This document shows positions 34,706-44,256 of a stretch of DNA of 64,000 nucleotides, piece after piece. The DNA comes from Paenibacillus oceani (lineage in GTDB: Bacteria; Bacillota; Bacilli; Paenibacillales; NBRC-103111): the NCBI RefSeq assembly GCF_014705615.1, contig NZ_JACXJA010000007.1:268310-332309 (forward strand), read 5' to 3'. Made by a program: the position numbers and the translations under genes. The notes under the pieces are model-generated. The model ran no database searches and was not told where the DNA came from. It was given only the letters and a program-made list of their open reading frames with translations. Position 1 is the first letter of the stretch. Each line of letters begins with the position of its first letter.

Positions 34706-35338
34706 TCAGAACGCGATCCGGTACAGCGGCATGACGCGGTCGAACGTATCTTTGATGATGTCGGTCAGCAGAGCCGGATCGGTCAATACCGGATCTTTGC
34801 GGTCGATGCGGATGCCGCACAGCGCTTCGGTTTTTTTGACCCGCTGCAGCTTGTCGATCATCCGCTCAAAGTCTTGTTTGCTCATATCCTTATGTACGGA
34901 GGACTCAGGCTGCATATGATCGGTTGACCAGCGGAAATGTCCGGGGATCGATTTGCGGATGGCGGGCAGTTTCTTCTCCAGATTGCGGGCGAAAATTTCT
35001 TTGTTGCCGCTTTCGTAAATAACGGCGAACTGCACGAATACATGTGTCGACCACAGTCCGACCTGAAAATGCGGATGGGCTTTGTACCCTTTTTTGTTAT
35101 TCGCCCACGCCACCCATGTGTCGTCCGGAGGATTGATCGTCCGTCTGGCATGTCTGGCCACATGGGGGTACATCGGCTCGCCGCACAGCGCGGACAAGTA
35201 AGGAGCGAGCTCCTCGCCAAGCTTCGTCAGCTTCGGCCGGACGCGTGAGATTAAAGCTTCCATACGCGGCTCCAGCCCGGGAATTCCAAATACTTCAAAA
35301 TCGGCAACGTCAAACGCGGGAACATCGAGGACAGTCAT
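34706..35338 (-). CDS. yktB: DUF1054 (UPF0637) family protein YktB
   Basis: Cytosolic protein of 210 residues matching the UPF0637/YktB family: FEVFGIPGLEPRMEALISRVRPKL near the start (split by family gaps), HVARHARRTINPP, WVAWANNKKGYKAHPHFQVGLW, and a C-terminal RIDRKDP. The fold is known for the family but the function is not. The start at 35338 follows CAGGAGGTACTT; an upstream frame lacks a ribosome site. It is probably monocistronic, with an inverted repeat after the stop. Confidence 0.88.
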   Translation of the reverse strand: MTVLDVPAFDVADFEVFGIPGLEPRMEALISRVRPKLTKLGEELAPYLSALCGEPMYPHVARHARRTINPPDDTWVAWANNKKGYKAHPHFQVGLWSTHVFVQFAVIYESGNKEIFARNLEKKLPAIRKSIPGHFRWSTDHMQPESSVHKDMSKQDFERMIDKLQRVKKTEALCGIRIDRKDPVLTDPALLTDIIKDTFDRVMPLYRIAF

Positions 35339-35518
35339 AAGTACCTCCTGAATAAATAACTTATCGATCGTCGAACGGCTCCTCTTAACAGTACAACAAC
35401 CGGCCGATTGTTCGCAAACGGTCAACTCCTTCTATGCGGGGGAACGAGCCTGAGCTATAATAGAAACTGGATAAAGAAGGAACTGATACGAGAACAGTTC
35501 GGGACAGGAGTGAGATTG

Positions 35519-36424
35519 ATGAACCATATTCGTTTCAAACGGATAGCCGGATTAACATTGGCGATGGGGCTTATGTTTACGGCTGGCGTCTACGCTAAGG
35601 ACACGCTGCAGAAGGTCGAGGCTTATCTGCGTCCGGATTTCAAAGTGGAGATCGACGGCAACAAAGTCGGCGGCATGACTCCGCTCATCTATGACGGCAG
35701 CAGCTACTTGCCTTTCAAAGCGATCGGAGAGCTGCTGGGCGCCCAGGTAAGCTGGGACGAGAGTACGACGACGATCAAATTGAAGCGGCCGGCCGCGCCC
35801 CAGACAGGTTCCGGTACGAATACGGGAAGCGGTACAGGAACCGGCACAGGAACCGGGACGGGGACAGGTACAGGTACGGAAACCCCGATCGTTACGCCGG
35901 TGGTCGAAGTACCCGAAGAGATTACGCTGGACACGCTGATCCGCTACAATTTCGAGTACGAAAAAGTCAACTACCCGGCCTTGATCAATTTGTATAAAGG
36001 GACGGAGTATATCCGCTGGAAAGATATCAAGAATATTCCGATCAACGTCGGCAATCCGGAGCTGACGAAGGAGAAGCATACCGGGGAGCTTTACGTTCAT
36101 ATGGATTTGATCAAGCCGTACTGGAAAGATAAAGTGAAAGGCGGCCTGAGCAAATACGCGATTGTCGAAGGCGGTTATGCGATCGCGGAGGACAAGCTGA
36201 AGGCGCTGGACGAATATTTCGGCCGGTTCGAGAAAGGGTTTACGATCAAACCGCTGGAAGGAGACAACGAATATACCGTTCTCGCCCAAGGCAGCAACAA
36301 ATCGTACTACCAGTACAATATCCGCTTTTCTCCCAAATACAACGGAGGCTGGCTCGTATCGAGCTTCGGCTGGAAATCGTACCCGACCGAAAATCTCGAT
36401 CCCGCGCTGTGGCCCCCGCGCTGA
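35519..36424 (+). CDS. Secreted protein with copper-amine-oxidase N-terminal domain
   Basis: Protein of 301 residues with a signal peptide (~1-26). A copper amine oxidase N1-like domain (~27-95: KVEIDGNKVGG, YDGSSYLPFKAIGELLGAQVSWD) is a wall-associated fold common in Paenibacillaceae that does not itself bind copper. A Thr/Gly linker (~97-122) leads to a C-terminal domain (~135-301) that I do not recognise. AGGAGTGA precedes the ATG at 35519. A terminator follows at 36430-36454. Confidence 0.82.
   Translation: MNHIRFKRIAGLTLAMGLMFTAGVYAKDTLQKVEAYLRPDFKVEIDGNKVGGMTPLIYDGSSYLPFKAIGELLGAQVSWDESTTTIKLKRPAAPQTGSGTNTGSGTGTGTGTGTGTGTGTETPIVTPVVEVPEEITLDTLIRYNFEYEKVNYPALINLYKGTEYIRWKDIKNIPINVGNPELTKEKHTGELYVHMDLIKPYWKDKVKGGLSKYAIVEGGYAIAEDKLKALDEYFGRFEKGFTIKPLEGDNEYTVLAQGSNKSYYQYNIRFSPKYNGGWLVSSFGWKSYPTENLDPALWPPR
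35809..35880 (+). repeat. Low-complexity Thr-Gly coding repeat
   Basis: Imperfect repeats of ACAGGAACCGG/ACAGGTAC type encode the (SGT/TG)n linker. Such tracts change length readily by slippage. Confidence 0.6.
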
Positions 36425-36429
36425 CCGAA

Positions 36430-36454
36430 AAAGCCGCCCGGCGAGGGCGGCTTT
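36430..36454 (+). terminator. Terminator after the secreted-protein gene
   Basis: AAAGCCGCCC-ggcga-GGGCGGCTTT is a perfect ten-base stem. Its end overlaps the stop of the opposite gene. Confidence 0.75.
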
Positions 36455-37048
36455 ACCGCTCCAAATAAAAAATCGCGATCTGGGTACGGTCGCGCAGCTC
36501 CAGCTTGCTCAAAATGTCCGTAATATAATTTTTGACCGTTCCTTCGCTCAGGTGCAGCTGCCGGGCGATTTCTTTGTTGCTCAGCCCGTCGGCAATCTTC
36601 TCCACGATCTGCTGCTCGGAGACGGTCAGTCCGTATTCCACCAACGATTTTTTGGCATTCGGCGTTTTGTCGGAAGGCTTCAGGAAGACGGTTTTGATGC
36701 CGTCGATGATCCGGTCCGGGGCGACGTTTTTGAGCAAGTAGCCGCCGGCTCCGTTGCGGAGCGCCTCGATAATATACTCGTCGTCGTCGAACGTCGTCAA
36801 AATGATCACGGCGATGCCGGGATCATAAGCTTTGATTCGCCTCGTGCCTTCGACGCCGTCGCAGACCGGCATGCAAATATCCATTAGCACTACGTTTATA
36901 CCGCCGTGCTTTTGTACGAATTGCAGCGCTTCCTCCCCGTTCGTGCATACCCCTTCCACCGTATTTCCGGGTCCAGCTCTAAAATCATTTTCAAGCTTTC
37001 TCGAATAAACGGATCGTCGTCGACGATCAGCAGGCGAATGTCGCTCAT
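36453..37048 (-). pseudogene. NarL/LuxR-type response regulator with a frameshift
   Basis: From the ATG at 37048 the frame reads a receiver start (SDIRLLIVDDDPFIRESLKMILEL in pieces) up to DPEI near 36965, then a one-base loss shifts it; the other frame continues with VEGVCTNGEEAL, VLMDICMPVCDG (phospho-Asp), a Lys in YLLKN and a C-terminal LuxR helix-turn-helix (GLSNKEIARQLHLSEGTVKNYI). The second frame is open upstream but lacks the receiver start. The expected kinase gene is absent. The layout with the broken ABC genes on the other strand resembles LnrK beside LnrLMN of B. subtilis. A sequencing error is possible. Confidence 0.7.
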
Positions 37049-37106
37049 CGGTTGTGTTAGAGACTGTCATCGCCACCTTCTGCCGCCCGTAGCAGATCGC
37101 GATGCG

Positions 37107-38287
37107 AAAACAATGATGTGCGGCCTGCTCGCGCCCGATCAGGGCGAGATCCGGATCGGAGGGGAGTCGGTCCGGCGCAGTCCGCTCGAGATCAAGAGGC
37201 GGATCGGTGTCGTTCCTCAGGAGTTGGCGATCTATGAAGATTTGAGCGCCCGGGAAAATGTAACATTTTTCGCCAAGCTGTACGGATTGAAGGGGAAGGT
37301 GCTGGAGGAGCGGGTCGAGGAGGCGTATGTGATCTCCGCCCTGGCCGATTCCGGGGAATATAGGCTAGTACCCGCGCCGTCTGCCGAGGCTGCCAGGCAA
37401 TCCGTATCGGAAAATAAGGCGGCTGCCGCGATTTTGATCCCGGGTACGTTCGGAGTTCGGCTGCTGCAGGGAGCGGGAGCCGAAGTCGAGATGATTCAGA
37501 TGCGGGTCGACGAGCAGACGTTCGGGCTGAAGCTGGCTGTCGAGCAGACGATCCGCGGCATGAACCAGGCGGTTGCATTTGCGATGGAAGCGGGATCGGC
37601 CGGCCCGGACCTGCTGCAGACAGTCGAGCGTATCTGGATTCAGCAGCAAACCAAGCAGGTCGGCGTAACGAAGACCGATCTCGGTCTGGAAGTGAATCCG
37701 GCAGTGGATATGGCTACGGGGATTTTGCTCGTATTTATGCTTAGTCTGGTGACCAGCTCGTGGCGTCGATCGTGGAAGATAAGAGAAACCGGACGATGAC
37801 CCGGATGTACACCGCTCCGGTTCGTGCTTGGGAGATTGCAGCCGGCAACTTTATCGGCAGCTTCGCGATCGGTACGATCCAGACGGTGATCGTGCTTGTG
37901 TTTTCCCGGTACGCCCTCGGGTTCGATTACGGGGTCGGATTCTGGCTTCATTTCCTGGTGATCGAGTTTTTCCTGCTCGCCGCTATGGGACTCGGCTGTA
38001 CGATCTCCGGCCTGGTCCGGAATCCGAATCATCTTGGCGCGATTAATTCGCTGATCATCACGCCGACGTGCATGCTGGGCGGTTGCTTCTGGCCGGTCGA
38101 GCTGACTCCGGAGTTTATGCAGAAGCTGTCCAATATCGTGCCGCAGCGGTGGGCGATCGATGCGCTGCGTCAGCTGGCGGCCGGAGAGTCTCTGGCAGGG
38201 GTTTCTTTGCAGCTTGGCATTCTTGTGCTGTTTGCGGTTATTTTGCTCGGATTCGGCTCCGTCGTGCTGCGGCCAAACGAGAGCTGA
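37107..38287 (+). pseudogene. Fused, broken ABC exporter: ATPase fragment joined to permease
   Basis: The sequence begins inside an ATPase just after Walker A (TMMCGLLAPDQGEI, then RIGVVPQELAIYEDL with the Q-loop, to ~37330). It then jumps, in frame, into an ABC-2 permease (ENKAAAAILIPGTFG, then VDMATGILLVFML). A one-base loss near 37757 shifts the frame, and the permease continues as VASIVEDKRNRTMTRMYTAP to the natural end LRPNES. The ATPase signature, Walker B and permease N-terminus are gone. An internal deletion plus a frameshift indicate real decay of an LnrLMN-like drug exporter. A T-rich terminator follows. Confidence 0.72.
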
Positions 38288-38297
38288 TCCCGGGAAC

Positions 38298-38336
38298 CCT
38301 CCTCCTTGCGGTACTCAGGGGAGGGGTTTTTTTGTA
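38298..38336 (+). terminator. Terminator after the broken ABC locus
   Basis: AACCCTCCTCC pairs with GGGGAGGGGTT with two mismatches and is followed by seven T. The rest of the gap to 38636 holds a ten-base palindrome ATCATATGAT (38430-38439) and no gene. Confidence 0.6.
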
Positions 38337-38636
38337 TTTTGAACCGTCTGCCCTGTCCGGCGGCAAGTGCAAGCGCTCCGAATTTTTTACCCGTCTGCTT
38401 TAAAAATAATCAATAATCCAAGTTGCTAAATCATATGATCCATAATAAGATAAAAGTAAGCGGCAAAGTTGTCTGAACATTCTGTCAAAAAGTGCAGCGA
38501 TTGATCAACGGGGTGCAAGCCTAAAGCAGACTTTCAGCGCGACAACGATTCAATCCACAGCCCGTACGTCCGGTTCGGACGCCGAAAGACGGTTTATAGT
38601 AATGACAAGGGTGTTCATTGTGTAGGAGGGATTGCC

Positions 38637-39233
38637 GTGAACAAAAGTTATGAAGTAGAGTACTGCAACCTGGAGTTGCGTTTTGACCGCCGGCAAATCC
38701 GCAACTTTATCAAGTCGCTCATTCAGGAAGGCTACTCCTTGTACTGGAACGAAAACGATCAGCAGTTCGTCATCTCGATCCGTACGGGCCGCAAGCTGAT
38801 CAAGCTGAAATTCCAGCGGATCGGGGACCGCTACAAAATCGTCGGCGATTATTCGTTCAAGGACGAGAAGCTGTCCGAGCTGATGGAGAAGATGATCGGA
38901 GACACACGAGGCCACGCTATCGTCAAACGGTTCCGGGAGCGGCAAATTGTAATCGAGAACATCATGTTCGGGGAAATTATCCGCATGGTGGAAATATCGG
39001 GAGTCGAGCACAAAATTCTGTTCCAGAAAGAGCCTGTCGTTACGCTGGACGAAATGGTTCAGGCGTTTAAATCGAAACGGGCGGAAGAACGGGTGGCGGT
39101 GCTGCGACTGGAGCTCGATTACGAGCTGGCGATCCTTCACGAAGCGCTGCAAGACAACGATGAAGAAAAAGCCGCCGAAAGTAAAGAACGTCTGAAGGAG
39201 ATGCGCAGCGAAATGCTGCAGCTGGAGATGTAA
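38637..39233 (+). CDS. Uncharacterised conserved-looking cytosolic protein
   Basis: Protein of 198 residues that I cannot assign to a characterised family. The first half is beta-rich with regular basic residues (LELRFDRRQIRNFIKSLIQEGYSL is interrupted by family gaps), and the second half is helical, ending in a charged coiled-coil-like region (EEKAAESKERLKEMRSEML). The start is a GTG preceded by GGAGGGATTGCC, which supports a real gene. It is monocistronic, with no functional hint from neighbours. Confidence 0.7.
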   Translation: MNKSYEVEYCNLELRFDRRQIRNFIKSLIQEGYSLYWNENDQQFVISIRTGRKLIKLKFQRIGDRYKIVGDYSFKDEKLSELMEKMIGDTRGHAIVKRFRERQIVIENIMFGEIIRMVEISGVEHKILFQKEPVVTLDEMVQAFKSKRAEERVAVLRLELDYELAILHEALQDNDEEKAAESKERLKEMRSEMLQLEM

Positions 39234-39387
39234 ATGAACAGTAGAGCAATGACGTAACGACCGTCTCAGCCGTGCCAGAGCACCGGGGAGATGGTCGTTT
39301 TCGCTGTCCGGCTTCTTGCGTGCGAATGCAGGGGAACGAGGGGGCCCGATTGATCGTTAGACCGGAAAAGCGGCTGCGGATTCGCTC

Positions 39388-39417
39388 TTGTTAACGTGTG
39401 CATTGATGTGCTAAAAT
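39388..39417 (+). promoter_or_regulatory. Promoter of the gluconate-type operon
   Basis: TTGTTA (39388-39393) and TAAAAT (39412-39417) are separated by 18 bases and lie 22 bases upstream of the LacI-type regulator gene, which may repress it. Confidence 0.5.
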
Positions 39418-39439
39418 CAAGGCGACAAGAGGTGGTAGG

Positions 39440-40441
39440 ATGTCCGTAACGATCAAAGATATTGCGCGTATGGCCGGCGTGTCGCACACGACCGTGTCGC
39501 GGGCGCTGAACGACAGCCCGCTCATTCACGAGGAAACGAAGCGGAGAATCAGGGCACTGGCGGAGCGGCTCGACTACTCGCCGAATTACAGCGCCAAAAG
39601 TCTGGTGCTCGCCCGTTCTTACCACATCGGCTTGTTTTTTTCCACGTTGTCGAAAGGAACGTCGTCCAACTTCTTTCACGAGACGGTTAAGGGCGTTCAT
39701 GGCGCGGTTCAATCGAAGTATCATCTGATTGTGAACTCGATCGACGATTACGACGGCAACTTTGCCGGGGTCACCCGCAAGACGTTCGACGGGGTCATCG
39801 TCATGAGCCAGAGCGACCGGGACGAAGCGTTCATATCGTATGTGGCCGAGAAGAACATTCCGCTTGTCGTTCTGAACCGGAATGCCGAGCCTGTATCCGC
39901 CGTCAACGTTCTGGCCGACGACCGGGCCGGCGTGTTCCGCGTCGTGGAGCATATGATCTTGCAAGGCCACCGAAGTATTGCGGTTATTGAAGGCAAGGTC
40001 ACGTTTAAATCTTCGCATGCCCGTAAGGAAGGTTATTTGCAAGCGCTTCGGCAATACGATCTGGAACCCGATCCCCGTTACGACGTTGTAGGCGGTTATA
40101 CGCTTGAGGGGGGCTACCGGGCGATGCAGGAGCTGCTTACGCGCACGCCTTTGCCTACGGCGGTATTTTGCTCCAGCGACGAGATGGCGGTAGGGGCGAT
40201 GAAGGCGATCGCCGAGCACGGACTTTCGGTGCCGGGCGATATTTCCGTCGCCGGATTCGACGACGATGTGTTTTCCGCGTTTTTATCCCCCGCGCTTACG
40301 ACCGTGAAGCGTCCGGTCGAGACGATCAGCCGGATCGGAGCGGAGAAGCTGCTGCGGGTTATCGAGAAGGGGTATCCGTCGAAGGAGACGCTGTATGTCG
40401 AGACGGAACTGCTCGTGCGTGAATCGGTCAGGGGGATTTGA
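39440..40441 (+). CDS. LacI-family transcriptional regulator of the operon
   Basis: Regulator of 333 residues: helix-turn-helix at ~5-25 (TIKDIARMAGVSHTTVSRAL), the hinge helix with YSPNYSAKSLVLARS, and a periplasmic-binding-protein-like sugar domain (VFCSSDEMAVGAMKAI). GAGGTGG precedes the ATG. It is the first gene of an operon with a LarA-like protein, a gluconate-type kinase, a dehydrogenase and 6-phosphogluconate dehydrogenase, so it probably represses them until a sugar acid binds. It resembles GntR/KdgR-type LacI members, but the ligand is unproven. Confidence 0.9.
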   Translation: MSVTIKDIARMAGVSHTTVSRALNDSPLIHEETKRRIRALAERLDYSPNYSAKSLVLARSYHIGLFFSTLSKGTSSNFFHETVKGVHGAVQSKYHLIVNSIDDYDGNFAGVTRKTFDGVIVMSQSDRDEAFISYVAEKNIPLVVLNRNAEPVSAVNVLADDRAGVFRVVEHMILQGHRSIAVIEGKVTFKSSHARKEGYLQALRQYDLEPDPRYDVVGGYTLEGGYRAMQELLTRTPLPTAVFCSSDEMAVGAMKAIAEHGLSVPGDISVAGFDDDVFSAFLSPALTTVKRPVETISRIGAEKLLRVIEKGYPSKETLYVETELLVRESVRGI

Positions 40442-40472
40442 CAGATAGTAGGATGAGAGGGAGGCAGCAGGG

Positions 40473-41744
40473 ATGAGCATTTTACGGACATTGCTGGACG
40501 ATATTCCGATACCCCAGATGGTACGGATTCGTCAGAAGTTTGATGCAACCAAAGTCGACGATATTGAAGGGGCTCTGCGCGAAGAATTGAAGAAGCCGGG
40601 AGCGATCGAGACGATCAAGCCCGGACAGCGGGTCGCCGTTGCCGTAGGCAGCCGGGGCGTGGCGCATATCGCCGAATTTACGCGGATTACGATCGATGCG
40701 ATCAAGGAAGCCGGCGGCTTGCCGTTCATCGTGCCCTGCATGGGCAGTCACGGCGGCGCCACTGCCCAAGGCCAGATCGAGGTGCTGCATCATCTCGGCG
40801 TTACCGAGGAATCGGCCGGCGCTCCCATCTTATCCTCGATGGAAGTGGTCAAGATCGACGAGCTGCCGAACGGCCTGCCGGTGTATATCGATAAATACGC
40901 CTACGAAGCCGACGCGATCGTCGTCATTAACCGGGTGAAGCCGCATACCGCCTTCCGCGGACGGATCGAAAGCGGGATTATGAAGATGATCGCCATCGGT
41001 CTCGGCAAGCAGAAAGGCGCCGAGGCGTGTCATCAGCTCGGGTTTAAATATATGGCGGAGAACGTTCCGGCGATGGCGAAGATTATGCTCGACAAGCTGC
41101 CGATCTTGTTCGGCGTAGCGCTTGTGGAGAATGCTTACGACGAAACTTGCCGCGTCGAGGTGCTTCCGGCCGCGGATATCGAACACCGCGAGGAGCAGCT
41201 GCTCGAGGAAGCGAAATCGCGTCTTCCGAAAATCTTGTTCGACCAGATCGATGTGCTCGTGATCGACTATATCGGCAAAAACATTAGCGGCGACGGGATG
41301 GACCCGAACATTACGGGCCGGTACCCGACCCCTTACGCCCACGGCGGGCCTGACGTATCGAAGATGGTCGTGCTTGACCTGACGCCGGAGACCAAGGGCA
41401 ACGCCAACGGGGTCGGAACGGCGGACTTTACGACCCAGCGGCTAGTGGACAAAACGGATTGGCCGGCCACCTACGCCAACGGGTTAACCTCGACGGTATG
41501 TGCGCCGACGAAGCAGGCGACGACGTTCGAAAGCGATTTGTACGCGATCAAAGCGGCCGTCAAAACGTGCAATATTCTCGACTACACGACATGCAAGATG
41601 GTCCGGATTCGCGATACGCTCCATCTCGGGGAGATTGAAATATCCGTCAACCTGCTCGAGGAAGCGAGAAAACATCCGGATATCGAAATATTGACGGAGC
41701 CTTACGATTTGCAGTTCGACGATGAGGGGTATTTGCCGAAATGA
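40473..41744 (+). CDS. LarA-family (DUF2088) nickel-pincer racemase/epimerase-like protein
   Basis: Protein of 423 residues of the lactate racemase LarA superfamily, whose members epimerise 2-hydroxy acids with a nickel-pincer nucleotide bound to a Lys. Candidate residues are H93 (CMGSHGG), H158 (RVKPHTAFRG), K171 (SGIMKMIA) and H187 (ACHQLGF); the K-to-H spacing of 16 equals that of LarA. Its place before a gluconate-type kinase suggests a sugar acid such as gluconate as substrate; LarA homologues with gluconate 2-epimerase activity have been reported, as I recall. Cofactor genes larB/C/E are not in the window. The stop overlaps the kinase start (ATGA). Confidence 0.8.
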   Translation: MSILRTLLDDIPIPQMVRIRQKFDATKVDDIEGALREELKKPGAIETIKPGQRVAVAVGSRGVAHIAEFTRITIDAIKEAGGLPFIVPCMGSHGGATAQGQIEVLHHLGVTEESAGAPILSSMEVVKIDELPNGLPVYIDKYAYEADAIVVINRVKPHTAFRGRIESGIMKMIAIGLGKQKGAEACHQLGFKYMAENVPAMAKIMLDKLPILFGVALVENAYDETCRVEVLPAADIEHREEQLLEEAKSRLPKILFDQIDVLVIDYIGKNISGDGMDPNITGRYPTPYAHGGPDVSKMVVLDLTPETKGNANGVGTADFTTQRLVDKTDWPATYANGLTSTVCAPTKQATTFESDLYAIKAAVKTCNILDYTTCKMVRIRDTLHLGEIEISVNLLEEARKHPDIEILTEPYDLQFDDEGYLPK

Positions 41745-43312
41745 CTGTTAACCGCAGCTCCAAACGATACGTGGTAGCCGCCGATATCGGCACGACGAGC
41801 ACCAAAACGCTCGTCATCGACCGGGACGGCCGGGTGATTGCCGGCCATTCGATCGAATATCCGCTGTATACACCGACGCCGGACCGGGCGGAGCAAGATC
41901 CGCTTGAGATTTTCGCAGCGGTTGTCCGCGGCATCCGCGAGGTGATCGCCAAGGCTGGCATACCCGGCTCGGACGTCCTGTGCGTCTCGTTCAGCTCGGC
42001 TATGCACAGCCTGATCGCGGTCGACCGCGAGCTTCAACCGCTTACGCGCTGTATTACGTGGGCGGATAACCGCAGCGCCGATCTCGTAGCGCCGCTCAAA
42101 AACGAAATGAACGGCATGGGCATCTACCGGAATACGGGGACGCCGATTCATCCGATGTCGCCTTTGCTGAAGCTGATGTGGATGAACCGTTACGAGCCGG
42201 AGCTGGTCAACCGGACTTATAAGTTTATCGGGATCAAAGAATTCGTCTTTGCCAAGCTGTTCGGCAAATTCGTGATTGACTATTCGCTGGCCAGCTGCAC
42301 CGGATTGTTCAATCTGCGCCAGCTCGAATGGGATGAGGAGGCGCTGCGTGTCGCCGGCGTGACGCGGGACCAGCTGTCCGAGCCGGTATCGACGACGCAT
42401 ATCGAGACGGGCTTGTCTTCGGCCTGCGCGGCGGAGATGGGACTTCCCGCCGATACGCCTTTCGTGGTCGGCGCGTCCGACGGCGTTCTCGCCAATCTCG
42501 GCGTAGGCGCCTTCGAGCCGGGCGTATACGCGGTCACGATCGGGACAAGCGGGGCCGTACGCGGCACGGTTAACGAGCCGCTCACCGATCCGCAGGGCCG
42601 TCTGTTCTGTTACGCGCTGAAGGAAGACTTCTGGGTCGTAGGCGGCGCGATTAATAACGGCGGCATCATGTTCCGCTGGGTGCGCGACCAGCTCGCTACG
42701 CTTGAAGCGGAAGAAGGCCGCCGCCGGGGGATGGACCCGTACGATTATTTGACTTCGATCGCCGAACAGGTCGCTCCGGGGTCGGACGGGCTTATTTTCC
42801 TGCCGCTGCTCGCCGGGGAGCGGGCTCCTTATTGGAACGCCAACGCGCGCGGCGTCTTTTTCGGACTGTCGCTCTTCCATGAGAAGAAGCATATGATCCG
42901 ATCCGTGCTGGAAGGAGTCGTCTACCGGATTCATTCGGTCGCCATGGCGCTCGAGGAAGTCGGGGGACCGACCCAAGAAATTCGCGCTTCCGGCGGTTTC
43001 GCCCGTTCCGCTTTCTGGAGACAGATGATGGCGGACGTCCTCGATACGCCGGTGACGGTTCCCGACTCGATCGAAAGCTCCGGTCTCGGGGCCGCCCAGC
43101 TCGGACTGCTCGCGCTCGGGGAAATTCGCGATTTCTCGTCAATTCACGGCTGGGTGCGCTCCAGCATCCGCCACGAGCCGAATGCGGTCAACCATGCGGT
43201 TTACCGCGAGCTGACGTCGCTCTATGCCGACGTTTACCAGCAACTGAAAGGGTCGTTCGACGCGATCACCGCTTTTCAGAAAAAGCATGTGGGCGGCGAC
43301 TTGCGCTCCTAA
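41741..43312 (+). CDS. gntK: Gluconate kinase-like FGGY kinase
   Basis: Cytosolic sugar kinase of 523 residues that would phosphorylate gluconate to 6-phosphogluconate with ATP. Motifs: the N-terminal ATP-site AADIGTTSTKTLVID, the FGGY signatures (GASDGVLANLGVGAF, TIGTSGAVRG) and the late GERAPYWNANARGVFFGL and RASGGFARSAFW. The length fits GntK/xylulokinase enzymes of Firmicutes. It is coupled to the LarA-like gene by an ATGA overlap and is followed by a dehydrogenase and by gnd, whose substrate is its expected product. This context makes gluconate more likely than xylulose. Confidence 0.85.
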   Translation: MTVNRSSKRYVVAADIGTTSTKTLVIDRDGRVIAGHSIEYPLYTPTPDRAEQDPLEIFAAVVRGIREVIAKAGIPGSDVLCVSFSSAMHSLIAVDRELQPLTRCITWADNRSADLVAPLKNEMNGMGIYRNTGTPIHPMSPLLKLMWMNRYEPELVNRTYKFIGIKEFVFAKLFGKFVIDYSLASCTGLFNLRQLEWDEEALRVAGVTRDQLSEPVSTTHIETGLSSACAAEMGLPADTPFVVGASDGVLANLGVGAFEPGVYAVTIGTSGAVRGTVNEPLTDPQGRLFCYALKEDFWVVGGAINNGGIMFRWVRDQLATLEAEEGRRRGMDPYDYLTSIAEQVAPGSDGLIFLPLLAGERAPYWNANARGVFFGLSLFHEKKHMIRSVLEGVVYRIHSVAMALEEVGGPTQEIRASGGFARSAFWRQMMADVLDTPVTVPDSIESSGLGAAQLGLLALGEIRDFSSIHGWVRSSIRHEPNAVNHAVYRELTSLYADVYQQLKGSFDAITAFQKKHVGGDLRS

Positions 43313-43412
43313 GTACGAGTTCAAAAAATTTGATTTTCAGCACCGATCAAAAGTGGGCTTTTTGAACATCCTCTATAAATCAATTGGATCTACATATCGG
43401 GAGGGAAACGGG

Positions 43413-44180
43413 ATGAATTTATTCGATTTAACGGGGAAAACAGCAGTCATTATCGGCGGAAACAGCACGCTTGGCGGTTCTATGGCGATTGCGCTCGGAG
43501 GTCACGGAGCGGATGTGGCGATCGTCGGCCGGAATTTGGAGAAATGCGAGCAGGTGGTAGCGCAGGTTCAAGAAACCGGTGCCAAAGCGAAAAGCTTCAG
43601 CGCCGATACGACCGATGCGGAGCAGCTTCGCGGCGTACTGGCCGAAGTGCTGGCATGGACGGGCCGGGTGGACGTGCTTATGAACTGTCCGGGCAAAAAC
43701 AGCGCCACTCCGTTTTTTGAGATTACCGAAGAAGAATGGGACTCCATCATGGACGTTAACCTGAAAGGCGTTATGCTGGCGTGCCAAGTATTCGGCAAAC
43801 ATATGGTGGAGAGCGGCGAAGGCGGCAGCATCATCAACATCTCGTCCGTCTCCTCGGAGCCTCCGCTGTCCCGCGTATTCACCTATTCGGCGTCCAAAGC
43901 GGCCGTCAACAACCTGACCAAAAACTTGGCGCGCGAATTCGCTCCGAGCCGCGTCCGCGTAAACGCCATCATTCCGGGCTTCTTCCCGGCCGAGCAAAAC
44001 CGCAAAATTTTGTCGCCGGAACGGATCGCCTCGATCATGACCCATACGCCGATGAACCGGTTCGGCGAAGCGCACGAATTGCAAGGCGCCGCCGTATATT
44101 TGGCCTCCGAAAAAGCGTCCGGATTCGTTACGGGATCGCTGCTGCGGGTCGACGGCGGATTTGGGGCTATGACAATTTGA
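43413..44180 (+). CDS. Short-chain dehydrogenase/reductase (gluconate/mannonate type)
   Basis: NAD(P)-dependent oxidoreductase of 255 residues: cofactor loop GGNSTLGG (15-22), NNAG-equivalent NCPG, and the catalytic Y158-x-x-x-K162 with an upstream Ser (SSVSSE). GGGAGG precedes the ATG; the longer frame reaches back into the kinase end without a ribosome site. Its place in the operon suggests oxidation or reduction of a keto/hydroxy sugar acid, like gluconate 5-dehydrogenase or mannonate oxidoreductase, but the substrate is unproven. The gap of 100 bases to the kinase is larger than between the other operon genes. Confidence 0.88.
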   Translation: MNLFDLTGKTAVIIGGNSTLGGSMAIALGGHGADVAIVGRNLEKCEQVVAQVQETGAKAKSFSADTTDAEQLRGVLAEVLAWTGRVDVLMNCPGKNSATPFFEITEEEWDSIMDVNLKGVMLACQVFGKHMVESGEGGSIINISSVSSEPPLSRVFTYSASKAAVNNLTKNLAREFAPSRVRVNAIIPGFFPAEQNRKILSPERIASIMTHTPMNRFGEAHELQGAAVYLASEKASGFVTGSLLRVDGGFGAMTI

Positions 44181-44256
44181 TGAAAATGGGATAGAATAAT
44201 GAAGTGCCGCATCGAAAGCGGGCTTCATACATACTCTCGGATAAGGGTGATTAACG

